DNA of 64,000 nt from assembly GCF_000389965.1 (NCBI RefSeq), contig NC_021191.1:3225501-3289500 (forward strand). The letters run 5' to 3'. Numbering within the stretch: position 1 is the stretch's first letter; every line of letters begins with the position of its first letter. Made by a program: the position numbers and the translations under genes. The DNA is from Actinoplanes sp. N902-109 (GTDB lineage: Bacteria; Actinomycetota; Actinomycetes; Mycobacteriales; Micromonosporaceae). Shown here piece by piece: positions 7,946 through 16,093 of this stretch. The notes beneath the pieces are model-generated. The model saw only the letters and a list, made by a program, of their open reading frames with translations, was not told the origin of the DNA and did not search any database.

Positions 7946-10900
7946 CGCCGGCGTCTCCGTCGGCCGGGCCGGCATCCGTGTGGCTCTCCAGCCCCTCGGT
8001 GATCCACACGCCGCTCCAGAACTCCGGGTCGGACGGGAGAACAAGCTCGATCAGCGTCGGCCCCCGATGCACGGCCGCATCGGACAGAGCCGCGCGGAAC
8101 GCCGCCAACCGGTCGGCGGTGCGGTCCTGCTCGTGCCAGCCGCTCAGGTCGACGCGCCGGCTGCGCAGGCCCAGCGCCGCAGCGACCTCGCTGTAGCGCA
8201 TACCGGCGGCATTGTCGAGATAGCGATCGACACCGTGGTCGAGCAGCGCCTGCGGGCGGGACTGCTTGCGCAGCGAGACACTGCCGCCGTTGTTGCACAC
8301 CACGAACGTGAGCGGTACCTGCTCCTGGACCGCCGCCACCAGGCCCTGCAGGCCGTTGGTGAGCCCCTGGTCGCCGAGGCTGCACACGACCTTGACCGAG
8401 GGCTCGCCGAGCGCGAGTCCTGTCGCGGTCGCCGTGCCCCCGCCGACGAAGCCGCCGTGGTCGCCGAAGATGCGCATTCCTTCCGGCAGCCGCTCGTACA
8501 CCTCGGCCAGCAGGCCGCCGAACATCTGGCTGTCGTCCACCCACACGAGTGGCTGGGCCAGGTCGTCGCCGACACTGCGGATGGCGTCGGCCAGCCCTTC
8601 CCGAATGGTCAGTGCCTTGCCGGGTACTTGTACCGGCTGCCACGGCACTTCGCCGAGAAATTCGGTGTACCAGGGCTCGCCCGGGTCGGCGACGTCCGCC
8701 AGCGCGCGCAGGCACGGTGCGATCGCTCCCAGCACGAGCACGTCCTCCGCCGTCAGGTAGCCGTTCTTGAGCACAGCCGACGATTTGGTGGTGACGGCGA
8801 TTGTCGGGATGGCCGGGAGCGCACCGACGACCCGCGGGTACATGTTGCGGTCCTCGACCGTGACGATCGCGTCTGCCTTGGCGAGTACGGCCTGGTGCAC
8901 CGGGTCGCCCGGGTTGTACCAGCCGATGAAATTCGGTACCTCCGCGGTGCGGAGCCGTTCGAAGAACATCGGTCCGCGCCGGTACTTGACCTGAAGGACC
9001 GCGGCCCCGGTGCGCTCGCTGAAAGATCGCAGAGCCGGCCGGACGTCCGGGTGCAGCAATGCGTAGTCGTCCACCATGACGACGACCCGGCCGGCTCCGC
9101 TCAGCAGCTCGCGTGCCGCGTTGAGCGCAGCCGCGTCGAGCGGTGCCTGCTCCGGCGGCGCGGCGGCGCTGAGGGCGGTCAACGGAACCCAGGCGGCTTC
9201 GGCCACGTCCTGCGGAACCCCGAACAGAACCGGGCCGTACGGCGCCTGGCGGACGTCGGCGACCGCCTGTTGTAGCCCCTCTACCAGATACCGGACCGCG
9301 CTTGCCCGCGCCGCCGGGTCGTCAGGTACCTGCCCCAGCTCGAACCAGGACTTCGCGAAGTTCCCGGACGACTCGATCAGGTCGGGCTCGGCGTGCGGTG
9401 GCAGGAAGGGCGCGGAGCTCGTGGACGGCATACCGACGACGGCCAGGGTGCCCGCTTCGTTGCGCCGGGCCGCAGCCAGCGCGCCGAGGGCGTTGGTGAG
9501 CCCCCGGGCGGCGTGCAGGATCGCGGCGCCGTTGCCAGGGCGCAAGCGGCTGGCGCCGGCGGCCTGGAACATGCACTCCCGGTCGCCGCGACCGTTGACC
9601 AGCAGGCCGAGCCGGGCGGTTGCGTCGCAGAGCGCGAGTTCAGACGTGCCGGCGTAGGCGAATACGACCGTCACGCCCGCCCGGTGCAGCGCCAGAGCGA
9701 CCGCCTCGGCTCCGGTCAGCAGAACCTCGCCGGCGTCCGGGATCGCCTCGTTCACCAGATGCCGGATCGCGTTCTCGCTGCATTGCAGCGCGGCCGCGAC
9801 GGCGGTCAGGAACGCATCGCGGCCGCGGTCCTGAATCAGCCCCACGGTGAGGCCGCGCGGCGAACCGGCCGGCGTGTAAAGCAACGCCCGCACCATGGCC
9901 TCGACGGTGTCGCATGCGCGGGCGCGGCGTACCTCCGAGAGGTAGAGCCCGAAGCCGGCCAGCGCGTCGTCGGTGTCCCGCCCGGGGACCACGACGATGT
10001 CGAGGTCCAGCGCGCCGGCCGGATCGATCTCGTCGAACGGGACGCCGTCGTCCTGGGCCAGCGTGACGCGGAGCCGGTACCGGCCGGCGGTCTCCGGTAC
10101 GCGGGCGCGGACGGGCACCCGGGTGACGGTGTCCGGCGGCAGCGATCGGGTGAGCGCACTCGTCACCAGCTGGGTCGGCACGAGCTCCCCGCCGGGGGTG
10201 TACCAGCGGTGCACCACCCGGACCGGGTGCGGCGGGGCCGGCGTCAGCACGGCCGCCCCGGCGTTGCGGATCAGGCAGTCGACGGAGAGCAGGCCGCCGG
10301 CCACGACCTCGTCCGGGACCGGCCCGGCGAGGGTGATCACAGCGCGGCACTCCTCCTCGAGGAGCCGGTCACCGACCGCCCACAACTGGCGCGGCCGCCG
10401 GCCGAGCCGGTCGAACAGCTGGCGCTGGCTCTGCTCGTGCACCCGGGTGTGGTTTGCGCCGAAGCCCTCGGCCGCCCCCGCCAGCAGCCCGGACGGAACC
10501 AGTGCAAGCGCGTACACCTCGCGGACCGGCAGGTCGACCACGCCGACGACCCGCCACTGCGCCCGATCCACCACCGCCACCGACGCGGTGTCTTCCGTGT
10601 CGGCCGTGTGCCGGTGGGCGCTGATGCCGACGAACAGGTAGTCGTCGGTCACGGCGATGCCGCGGGGCCAGCCGGGCATCCGGAGCCGTCGCGATGGCTG
10701 CCGCGTGTGGTCGGGGAATTCGACCAGCTCACGGGCCGCCGAATCGCAGACCAGCCACGTCCCGCTCTCGTAGTGAGGATGGTGCGGGGCCTGGAGCCCC
10801 GTGAGGATCGGTTCGCCGGTCGCCATGTCGGCCACCTGGCCGGTAGCAGGCCGGCCGGCTTCGTCCCAGCCCCGCCGGCGCAGGAACGGCCCGAACCCGC

Positions 10901-11360
10901 ACACGACCATCCGGTCGCCGTACCGGGCCAGGCTGTTGAGGTGCCAGCTGTCCGGCTCGCCCGGCGCCTGCCAGCGCCGGCTCACCGTGCCGTCGGCAGC
11001 GATCGACCGGACCTCGTTCTGGGTGGTGGCCACCACGAAGACCTCGCCGTCGGCCACCAGGATGTCGTGCGGCGTCGACACATCGTCGAGCCGCTGGTAG
11101 CGCTGTATCCCGCTCTCGTCGTAGACGACCAGTTCGGCGGGGCTGCCGTCGGCGCTCCACAGACAGCGGTACAGCAGCCCGTCGTCGACGTACATGCCGG
11201 TGCTGGAGACGTCGTCGACCTTCTCAACCTCGGCACCGAGCGCGAACAACCCGCCACCCACGCTGTGGTGCGCGTCGAAACATGACGCGAGAAGATGGGT
11301 GCCGTCGGACAGGAACTGACTGAGCCCCCTGAGCCGCTCCAGCGGTTCCTCTTCCGTCAT
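7932..11360 (-). CDS. DUF4915-type beta-propeller fused to a thiamine-diphosphate enzyme
   Basis: The 1142-residue protein has three parts. Residues 1 to about 320 resemble the TIGR03032/DUF4915 repeat protein (SCFDAHHSVGGGLFALG, TPHDILV, LNSLARYGDRMVVCGFG, GWPRGIAV). Residues about 330-460 look like an Ig-like domain (VHRWYTPGGELVPTQLVTSA, then VPETAGRYRLRVTLAQDDG). Residues about 530-1120 are an acetolactate-synthase-like ThDP enzyme: a PYR half (AGTSELALCDATARLG, AAILHAARGLTNALGALAAA) and a PP half whose metal/ThDP motif runs from GDQGLTNG to VVCNNGG, with Gln instead of the second Gly of GDG. It may decarboxylate or carboligate a 2-oxo acid. The ATG at 11360 has GGAGG nine bases upstream. 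It is the first gene of the leftward operon. Confidence 0.7.
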   Translation of the reverse strand: MTEEEPLERLRGLSQFLSDGTHLLASCFDAHHSVGGGLFALGAEVEKVDDVSSTGMYVDDGLLYRCLWSADGSPAELVVYDESGIQRYQRLDDVSTPHDILVADGEVFVVATTQNEVRSIAADGTVSRRWQAPGEPDSWHLNSLARYGDRMVVCGFGPFLRRRGWDEAGRPATGQVADMATGEPILTGLQAPHHPHYESGTWLVCDSAARELVEFPDHTRQPSRRLRMPGWPRGIAVTDDYLFVGISAHRHTADTEDTASVAVVDRAQWRVVGVVDLPVREVYALALVPSGLLAGAAEGFGANHTRVHEQSQRQLFDRLGRRPRQLWAVGDRLLEEECRAVITLAGPVPDEVVAGGLLSVDCLIRNAGAAVLTPAPPHPVRVVHRWYTPGGELVPTQLVTSALTRSLPPDTVTRVPVRARVPETAGRYRLRVTLAQDDGVPFDEIDPAGALDLDIVVVPGRDTDDALAGFGLYLSEVRRARACDTVEAMVRALLYTPAGSPRGLTVGLIQDRGRDAFLTAVAAALQCSENAIRHLVNEAIPDAGEVLLTGAEAVALALHRAGVTVVFAYAGTSELALCDATARLGLLVNGRGDRECMFQAAGASRLRPGNGAAILHAARGLTNALGALAAARRNEAGTLAVVGMPSTSSAPFLPPHAEPDLIESSGNFAKSWFELGQVPDDPAARASAVRYLVEGLQQAVADVRQAPYGPVLFGVPQDVAEAAWVPLTALSAAAPPEQAPLDAAALNAARELLSGAGRVVVMVDDYALLHPDVRPALRSFSERTGAAVLQVKYRRGPMFFERLRTAEVPNFIGWYNPGDPVHQAVLAKADAIVTVEDRNMYPRVVGALPAIPTIAVTTKSSAVLKNGYLTAEDVLVLGAIAPCLRALADVADPGEPWYTEFLGEVPWQPVQVPGKALTIREGLADAIRSVGDDLAQPLVWVDDSQMFGGLLAEVYERLPEGMRIFGDHGGFVGGGTATATGLALGEPSVKVVCSLGDQGLTNGLQGLVAAVQEQVPLTFVVCNNGGSVSLRKQSRPQALLDHGVDRYLDNAAGMRYSEVAAALGLRSRRVDLSGWHEQDRTADRLAAFRAALSDAAVHRGPTLIELVLPSDPEFWSGVWITEGLESHTDAGPADGDAGDVRG

Positions 11361-12087
11361 TGATCTGGACCTCCTCGTCGTCTCCTCCGGTGTGGCCGAG
11401 GAGTGGGCTCATCGGTGCGACCGCGGAAAGGTGACTGTCTACAGCTGCTTCGACCGGGCGCCGGAAGAACATGTGTGTCCAGCGCCGAGGGGGAGTGCGG
11501 GTGCCCTGCCACTCGTTCCGTCCGCATCGGCGATGCCGGCCGCAAGCGCCTGCAAGACACCGGAAGTGTGGAGCGGCAGATCGGCCGGAATGGGCGGCCA
11601 TCCCCCGCGGATACCGCAGGCGAATGCGGGACGGTGCGCCACGTCGATGCCGGCGGCACCGTGAATGGGCACGATTTCAGTGGACCGAAAATGACGAACC
11701 CCCGTTTTCCCGGTCGTCACGTGTCGCTGGCCGTGGTGCGCCCCGGACACGTTGACAACGACAGCGAACCACAGCGGACAGCGCCCTGCAAGCATCGATG
11801 TCTGTCATGGTCTTGGTCGGCCCGTCGTCTTCTTCTTCGGGCGTCCGAGGCCTTGACAAGGCTGACAATCGTGAGCAAGCATCGGGTCTTGCGAGGGTAA
11901 GGATCTCTCCGGCTGGGCTCGCCTCGTCGTCGGCCGGAGGTGCGCGACGATGCCGCCGGCAGGCGGCCACTCGATGACAGTTCGCCGGAGCCTCGAAGTG
12001 GCTGGAAGCCGCGGTTGGCTCGACGAAGCTTCCAATGATGAACGTCGCTGTATTCACAGTCTGCTGTAGATGTGAGAGCGGGAAATC
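11361..12087. promoter_or_regulatory. Divergent intergenic region between the two block 1 operons
   Basis: These 727 bases separate two divergent operons and should hold both promoters. Open frames here have no recognisable protein signature and unconvincing codon use, so I call no gene. TTGACA occurs twice on the plus strand, near 11753 and 11853, but neither is followed by a convincing -10. The last 100 bases before 12088 are less GC-rich, as expected near a start site. Inverted repeats are present at 11716-11756 and at 12003-12034 (TGGAAGC against GCTTCCA). The operator role is inference. Confidence 0.45.
11716..11756. promoter_or_regulatory. Inverted repeat, candidate operator
   Basis: GTCACGTGTC at 11716-11725 is mirrored by GACACGTTGAC at 11746-11756, with one inserted base and a 20-base gap. 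It lies in the middle of the divergent region, where a shared regulator of both operons could bind. No regulator gene is present nearby and the repeat has not been tested against chance. Confidence 0.3.
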
Positions 12088-12345
12088 ATGGTAACGCGTG
12101 ACGAAATGACCGCGATCATCGCCGAGTGCATGTCCATTCAAATGGTTGAGTCACCCATTGATTACGACACCGAGATAGTCATCGACTCGTTCGGTTTTGT
12201 TTGGCTCCAGCACCTGCTTGAGGAGCGCTTCGGCGTCGACCTCCAGCAACCGGGCCGGGACGTGATCCAGGCTCTGAACTCGGCGCGTTCGGTGCACCGG
12301 TACCTGGCCGAGGTCTGCCCGGACCGCTTCGCCCCGGCGGAGTAA
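12088..12345 (+). CDS. Acyl carrier protein
   Basis: This is an 85-residue stand-alone carrier. The phosphopantetheine serine lies in VIDSFGFVWL, followed by the recognition helix QHLLEERFGVDLQ, as in type II ACPs. Length and fold pattern are complete. The ATG start has a purine-rich GAGAGCGGG upstream. It is the first gene of the rightward operon and precedes the glycine-oxidase-like flavoprotein, which suggests that a carrier-bound amino acid is oxidised. The second ACP at 13874 is clearly different in sequence, so the two probably carry different groups. Confidence 0.88.
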   Translation: MVTRDEMTAIIAECMSIQMVESPIDYDTEIVIDSFGFVWLQHLLEERFGVDLQQPGRDVIQALNSARSVHRYLAEVCPDRFAPAE

Positions 12346-12411
12346 GAGCCGCCCGTTCGCGGCCACCAAGTCATCGCTCGCATCAGTTTTCGCATCGCAA
12401 GGGAGAATCGC

Positions 12412-13881
12412 GTGCCGTACGGGGGTGCCGTCTCGGACGGCGGTAGCTACGACGTGGTGGTAGTCGGCAATGGCGTACTCGGCTTGTCGCTCGGCGTCAG
12501 CCTGGCCCGCCGTGACCTCTCGGTAGCCGTGGTGGGCGAGCGGGCTCGCCCGTACGCGGCCTCGGCGGCCGCCGGGGCGATGCTGGGATGCTTCGGCGAG
12601 GTCACCTCCACGCTGCTCGCCAGTAGCCATGGCCGGCGCAAGATCGACCTCGGTGTCGAGGCGCAGCGGCTGTGGCCGGGGTGGCTCGAGGCGCTGAGGT
12701 CGGACTCCGGCCGGAACACCGACGACCTGGTCACCGCCGACGGCACGGTGGTCATCCTCAACACCGTCGGCGTCGCCGGCATCGACAGCGCGAACTTCCA
12801 GGCGATCCAGAGCGCGCTCACCACCTATGAGCAGAAGCACGAAGAGCTCGACGCCGACGCCATCGCCTGGATCTCGCCCGACACCGCCGCCCGGCCGCTG
12901 CGCGCCCTGTTCCTTGCCGACGAACACGCGGTCGACTCGGCGGCGTTGCTGGTCACCCTCGAGGCGGCCTTCATCGCCCTGGGCGGGACCCTTGTCGACG
13001 ACTCGGTCACCGCCCTGGATCACCTCGCGGGGCGCGTCCGGGGCGTCGCCCTGTCCTCCGGCGCGGCGCTGTCCGGCGGAGAAGTGGTGCTCGCCGCGGG
13101 AGCGGCCTCCCAGGCCGTCGTCGCGAGCATGCCCGACCTGGCCGAGCGGATGCCGCCGCTGATCTCCGGCTACGGCCTGTCCGCGCTGCTGTCGGCTCCC
13201 GAATCGCCGGGGCCGCGCCACGTTGTCCGCACGCCGAACCGGGCCTTCGCCTGCGGCCTGCACCTGGTCCCGAGAAACGCGAACGAGGTGTACGTCGGGG
13301 CGACCAACGTCATCTCCACCATGCCGGTGACCACGCCGGTCATCCGCGACGTGCAGTTCCTCCTGGACTGCGCAGCCCGGCAGCTGCACCGCGACTTCTG
13401 GACGGCGGGCGTCAACCGGATCCAGGTCGGCAACCGTCCCGTCGCGCTCGACGGCTTCCCGCTGATCGGCCTGGCCGTGCCCGGACTGTGGATGCTGACC
13501 GGCACGTACCGCGACGGGCTGCACCTCTCCCCACTGCTGGCCGAGGAGATGGCGGCCAGGATCGTGGGTGACGAGTCGCGGGTGGACCTGTCCCCCTTCG
13601 CGCCGGTGCGTGCCCCCATCCAATCGGCGAGCCGCCGGGACATCGTCGAGACCTCGGTCACCCACATGGTCGCCACCGGCTACGAACACGACTGGCGGGT
13701 GCCGGTCGAGTGGCCGCGCACCATGGAGCACAGCCTGCGCCTGGAATTCTCCCGGTTCGCCGAGATGATCCATCCGCAGTTCACGCCGCCCCCCGAGATC
13801 CTCGCAGCCGCGCGCTACGCGCCCGAGCTGGTGATGATGCTCCGCAAGTTTTACGGCAGCGGGCAGGCCGCCGGTGTCTGA
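12412..13881 (+). CDS. FAD-dependent amino-acid/glycine oxidase-like flavoprotein (DAO fold)
   Basis: The 489-residue protein has the Rossmann FAD motif VVVGNGVLGLSLG near the N-terminus. The DAO-family layout follows, with the C-terminal FAD-contact segment VGNRPVALDGFPLIG and the block LTGTYRDGLHLSP, as in ThiO/glycine-oxidase-type enzymes. About 80 extra residues at the C-terminus (from about 410) have no recognised match and could mediate carrier binding. The start is GTG at 12412, with AGGGAGA upstream. It is flanked by two ACP genes; oxidation of a carrier-bound amino acid to an imine or 2-oxo acid is the natural guess. A free amino acid as substrate cannot be excluded. Confidence 0.75.
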   Translation: MPYGGAVSDGGSYDVVVVGNGVLGLSLGVSLARRDLSVAVVGERARPYAASAAAGAMLGCFGEVTSTLLASSHGRRKIDLGVEAQRLWPGWLEALRSDSGRNTDDLVTADGTVVILNTVGVAGIDSANFQAIQSALTTYEQKHEELDADAIAWISPDTAARPLRALFLADEHAVDSAALLVTLEAAFIALGGTLVDDSVTALDHLAGRVRGVALSSGAALSGGEVVLAAGAASQAVVASMPDLAERMPPLISGYGLSALLSAPESPGPRHVVRTPNRAFACGLHLVPRNANEVYVGATNVISTMPVTTPVIRDVQFLLDCAARQLHRDFWTAGVNRIQVGNRPVALDGFPLIGLAVPGLWMLTGTYRDGLHLSPLLAEEMAARIVGDESRVDLSPFAPVRAPIQSASRRDIVETSVTHMVATGYEHDWRVPVEWPRTMEHSLRLEFSRFAEMIHPQFTPPPEILAAARYAPELVMMLRKFYGSGQAAGV

Positions 13882-14155
13882 GCGGTGCTCGGTCACTGCG
13901 CTGGACGCGGATTTCGAGGCCGTGCTGAGGGAGTGCATGGCCGACCGGATCCCGTCCGGCGTGACGCTGCACGAGAACAGCGACTTGACTGTGTTCGGCA
14001 TCGACTCGCTCACGGTCGTTCGGCTGCTGGTGACCATCGAGGACAGCTTCGGCGTGATGATCCCCGACGAGCTGATCGCCTTCGAACTCTTCTCCTCGCC
14101 GGGTTCGCTGTGGCGCCTGATCTCCGGCCTGCGGGAGGACCCCGGTGAACGCTGA
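13874..14155 (+). CDS. Acyl carrier protein, second copy
   Basis: This 93-residue carrier has the attachment serine in VFGIDSLTVVRL and the following helix LLVTIEDSFGVMIPDE. The GTG start overlaps the TGA of the flavoprotein gene, and its own end overlaps the transglutaminase-like gene by 11 bases, so translation is probably coupled. It is closer to canonical PKS/FAS carriers (GIDSL) than the first ACP (VIDSF). It may serve the ketosynthase and ligases encoded further down the operon. Confidence 0.88.
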   Translation: MSERCSVTALDADFEAVLRECMADRIPSGVTLHENSDLTVFGIDSLTVVRLLVTIEDSFGVMIPDELIAFELFSSPGSLWRLISGLREDPGER

Positions 14156-15089
14156 CCTGCTCCGGGTCGTAGCCGACCGGGTGCGACTGGTGCCGGACCG
14201 GCACCGCGTCTTCGACCAGGACGAATCGGTCGTCCAGCGGGTGTTCCGGATCGGCGCGCCGGTGCTGTCCGCGCTTCTCGACCTCGGGTTCCCGCACCGT
14301 ACGTCGGGTACGCAACGGTATTACGACGAGCTCGACCTGGCCAACGCCGCCCTGGTCCTGCGTCTGCCCTCGCCCCGCTACCTCGCCATGCGGCGATGGC
14401 CCGAGGTGCTGCGCGCCGTGGTCGACGACCGTCCCTTCCAGTACGACGTCGAGATCGCCGCCGCATGCGGTTGGCCGGGGCCGGGCCATCCCTGCGACTT
14501 CCACCTGGCCGGTGAGGTACTCGCGCTCAAGGTGGCTCCCAGCGGCGCACCCGGGGTGTACACGCTGAGCCGGGAGGTCGGTGCCACCGGGCGCACGGTC
14601 GAGGCCACACCCGAGTTGCGGGAACTGTTCGCCGAGGTGTCCGGGGTCGAGTTCCATTTCCTGCCCGAGGCACTGCGCGCCGACCTGTCGTTCCTGGCCG
14701 AGACCTCGCTGGCCGACTGCGAGCTGGCAACCCGGTTCCTCGTCCGGCGGGCCGCCGAGCGGGGATGGGCGGCCCGGCGCAGCTATGGGCTGCTGCTGTC
14801 CAGCCCGTACTCGCTGGAGCACTACTGGCCCGAGATCGAGCTGGACGGGAGCTGGACCGCCTTCGATCCGCACCTGATCAACAGCCTGGTCCGGTGGGAA
14901 GTGCTGGCGCCGGGCGAGGTCTCCGTCGCTCAGGTGCTGAACTCGGCGTTCTACCGTGTCGCGGAGGACTGGATCTCATTGGTCGAGGACGCCGGCCGGC
15001 CCGCGCCGGTCTCGCTGCTGACCCGCCGCCGGCCGCTGACCGGCAGTGTCCCGGTCGAGGCCGCGCCGCCCGGGAAAGGAGCCCGATGA
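14145..15089 (+). CDS. Transglutaminase-like acyl/aminoacyl transferase
   Basis: The C-terminal half of this 314-residue protein carries the papain/transglutaminase triad in the right order and spacing: C192 in SLADCELATRF, H226 in SLEHYWPEI and D241 in TAFDPHLI. The N-terminal 150 residues are unrecognised. In other clusters (for example andrimid AdmF) transglutaminase homologues form amide bonds between carrier-bound groups, so a role in joining an amine to an acyl- or aminoacyl-ACP is plausible. A cofactor-free peptidase or amidase is the alternative. The start is GTG at 14145 with a GGGAGGA site. The end overlaps the next gene as ATGA. Confidence 0.7.
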   Translation: MNADLLRVVADRVRLVPDRHRVFDQDESVVQRVFRIGAPVLSALLDLGFPHRTSGTQRYYDELDLANAALVLRLPSPRYLAMRRWPEVLRAVVDDRPFQYDVEIAAACGWPGPGHPCDFHLAGEVLALKVAPSGAPGVYTLSREVGATGRTVEATPELRELFAEVSGVEFHFLPEALRADLSFLAETSLADCELATRFLVRRAAERGWAARRSYGLLLSSPYSLEHYWPEIELDGSWTAFDPHLINSLVRWEVLAPGEVSVAQVLNSAFYRVAEDWISLVEDAGRPAPVSLLTRRRPLTGSVPVEAAPPGKGAR

Positions 15090-16093
15090 CCGGGACCCGC
15101 GGCGACATCAGCCTCTTCGGCACCTGCCCACCCTCGGTGCAGCAGCACGGTCCGGACTATCTGCGGCGGGTCCGCGAGGTGGCCGGCTGGAGTGACCGCG
15201 CGGGGTACGAAGGCGTCCTGGTGTACACGGACAACCGCTCGGTCGACCCGTGGCTGCTCGCGCAGACCATCATCCAGGCCACCACGCGGCTCGCCCCCCT
15301 TGTCGCCGTGCAGCCGGCGTACATGCACCCCTTCACCGCCGCGAAGCTGGTGGCCGGACTCGCCTACCTGCACCAGCGCCGGGTCCATCTCAACATGGTC
15401 GCGGGCGGGTTCACGGGGGATCTGCAGTCGCTGGGTGAGCACCTCGCCCACGACGACCGCTACGACCGGGCCGTCGAGTACGCCCTGATCGTGCGGCAGC
15501 TGCTCACCTCGGAGGAACCGGTGAGTTTCGCCGGCGCCTACTACTCCGTGACCGGGCTCAGGCTGGAGACCGCGCTCCCGGCCGAGCTGGTGCCCCGGGT
15601 GCTGTTCTCCGGCTCGTCCGCGGCGGGGATGGCGGCCGCCCGGGCCGCCTCGGCCACCGCGGTCGCCTATCCGCAGGAACCGGGGAAGCAGGCCCCGGCC
15701 GATCCGTCGGTGACCCAGGGCCTGCGCATCGGGATCATCACCCGGCCGACGTCCGCCGAGGCGTGGGAGGTGGCGCTGACGCGTTTCCCGGAGGACCGGG
15801 CCGGACAGATCAGTCACCGGCTGGCTACCTCGCGCTCGGACTCGCAGTGGCACCGGCAGCTCGCCGCGGCCGTCGACCGGCAGGACACGTACTGGATGCG
15901 GCCGTTCAAGAACTACCGGACCTTCTGCCCGTACCTGGTCGGTGACTACGTCACGGTCGGGCGCGAGGTCGGGCGCTACCTGGACCTCGGCTACACGACG
16001 CTGATCCTGGACACCCCGGAGAAGGAACAGGACCTGGAACATATCGCGGTGGCCTTGGACATCGCCCGGACGCGAGCCGAGGAGCACGTGTGA
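15086..16093 (+). CDS. Luciferase-like FMN-dependent monooxygenase (SsuD type)
   Basis: The 335-residue protein is a bacterial-luciferase-like TIM barrel. Telling segments are GYEGVLVYTDNRSVDPW, the phosphate-binding RVHLNMVAGGF and the HDDRYDRAVEY block typical of alkanesulfonate monooxygenase relatives. VLFSGSSAAGMAAARAA follows at the usual position. Such enzymes use reduced flavin and oxygen to hydroxylate carbon or nitrogen, or to cleave C-S bonds. No flavin reductase partner was seen in the window. The start ATG at 15086 overlaps the preceding TGA. In this operon it may oxidise an ACP-bound or aryl-amine intermediate; the substrate is unknown. Confidence 0.85.
   Translation: MTGTRGDISLFGTCPPSVQQHGPDYLRRVREVAGWSDRAGYEGVLVYTDNRSVDPWLLAQTIIQATTRLAPLVAVQPAYMHPFTAAKLVAGLAYLHQRRVHLNMVAGGFTGDLQSLGEHLAHDDRYDRAVEYALIVRQLLTSEEPVSFAGAYYSVTGLRLETALPAELVPRVLFSGSSAAGMAAARAASATAVAYPQEPGKQAPADPSVTQGLRIGIITRPTSAEAWEVALTRFPEDRAGQISHRLATSRSDSQWHRQLAAAVDRQDTYWMRPFKNYRTFCPYLVGDYVTVGREVGRYLDLGYTTLILDTPEKEQDLEHIAVALDIARTRAEEHV

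Noticed and set aside
11392..12035. Several open frames of 75-165 codons on both strands of the divergent region
   Set aside because: They overlap each other, have no family signature or credible ribosome site, and lie where promoters are expected.
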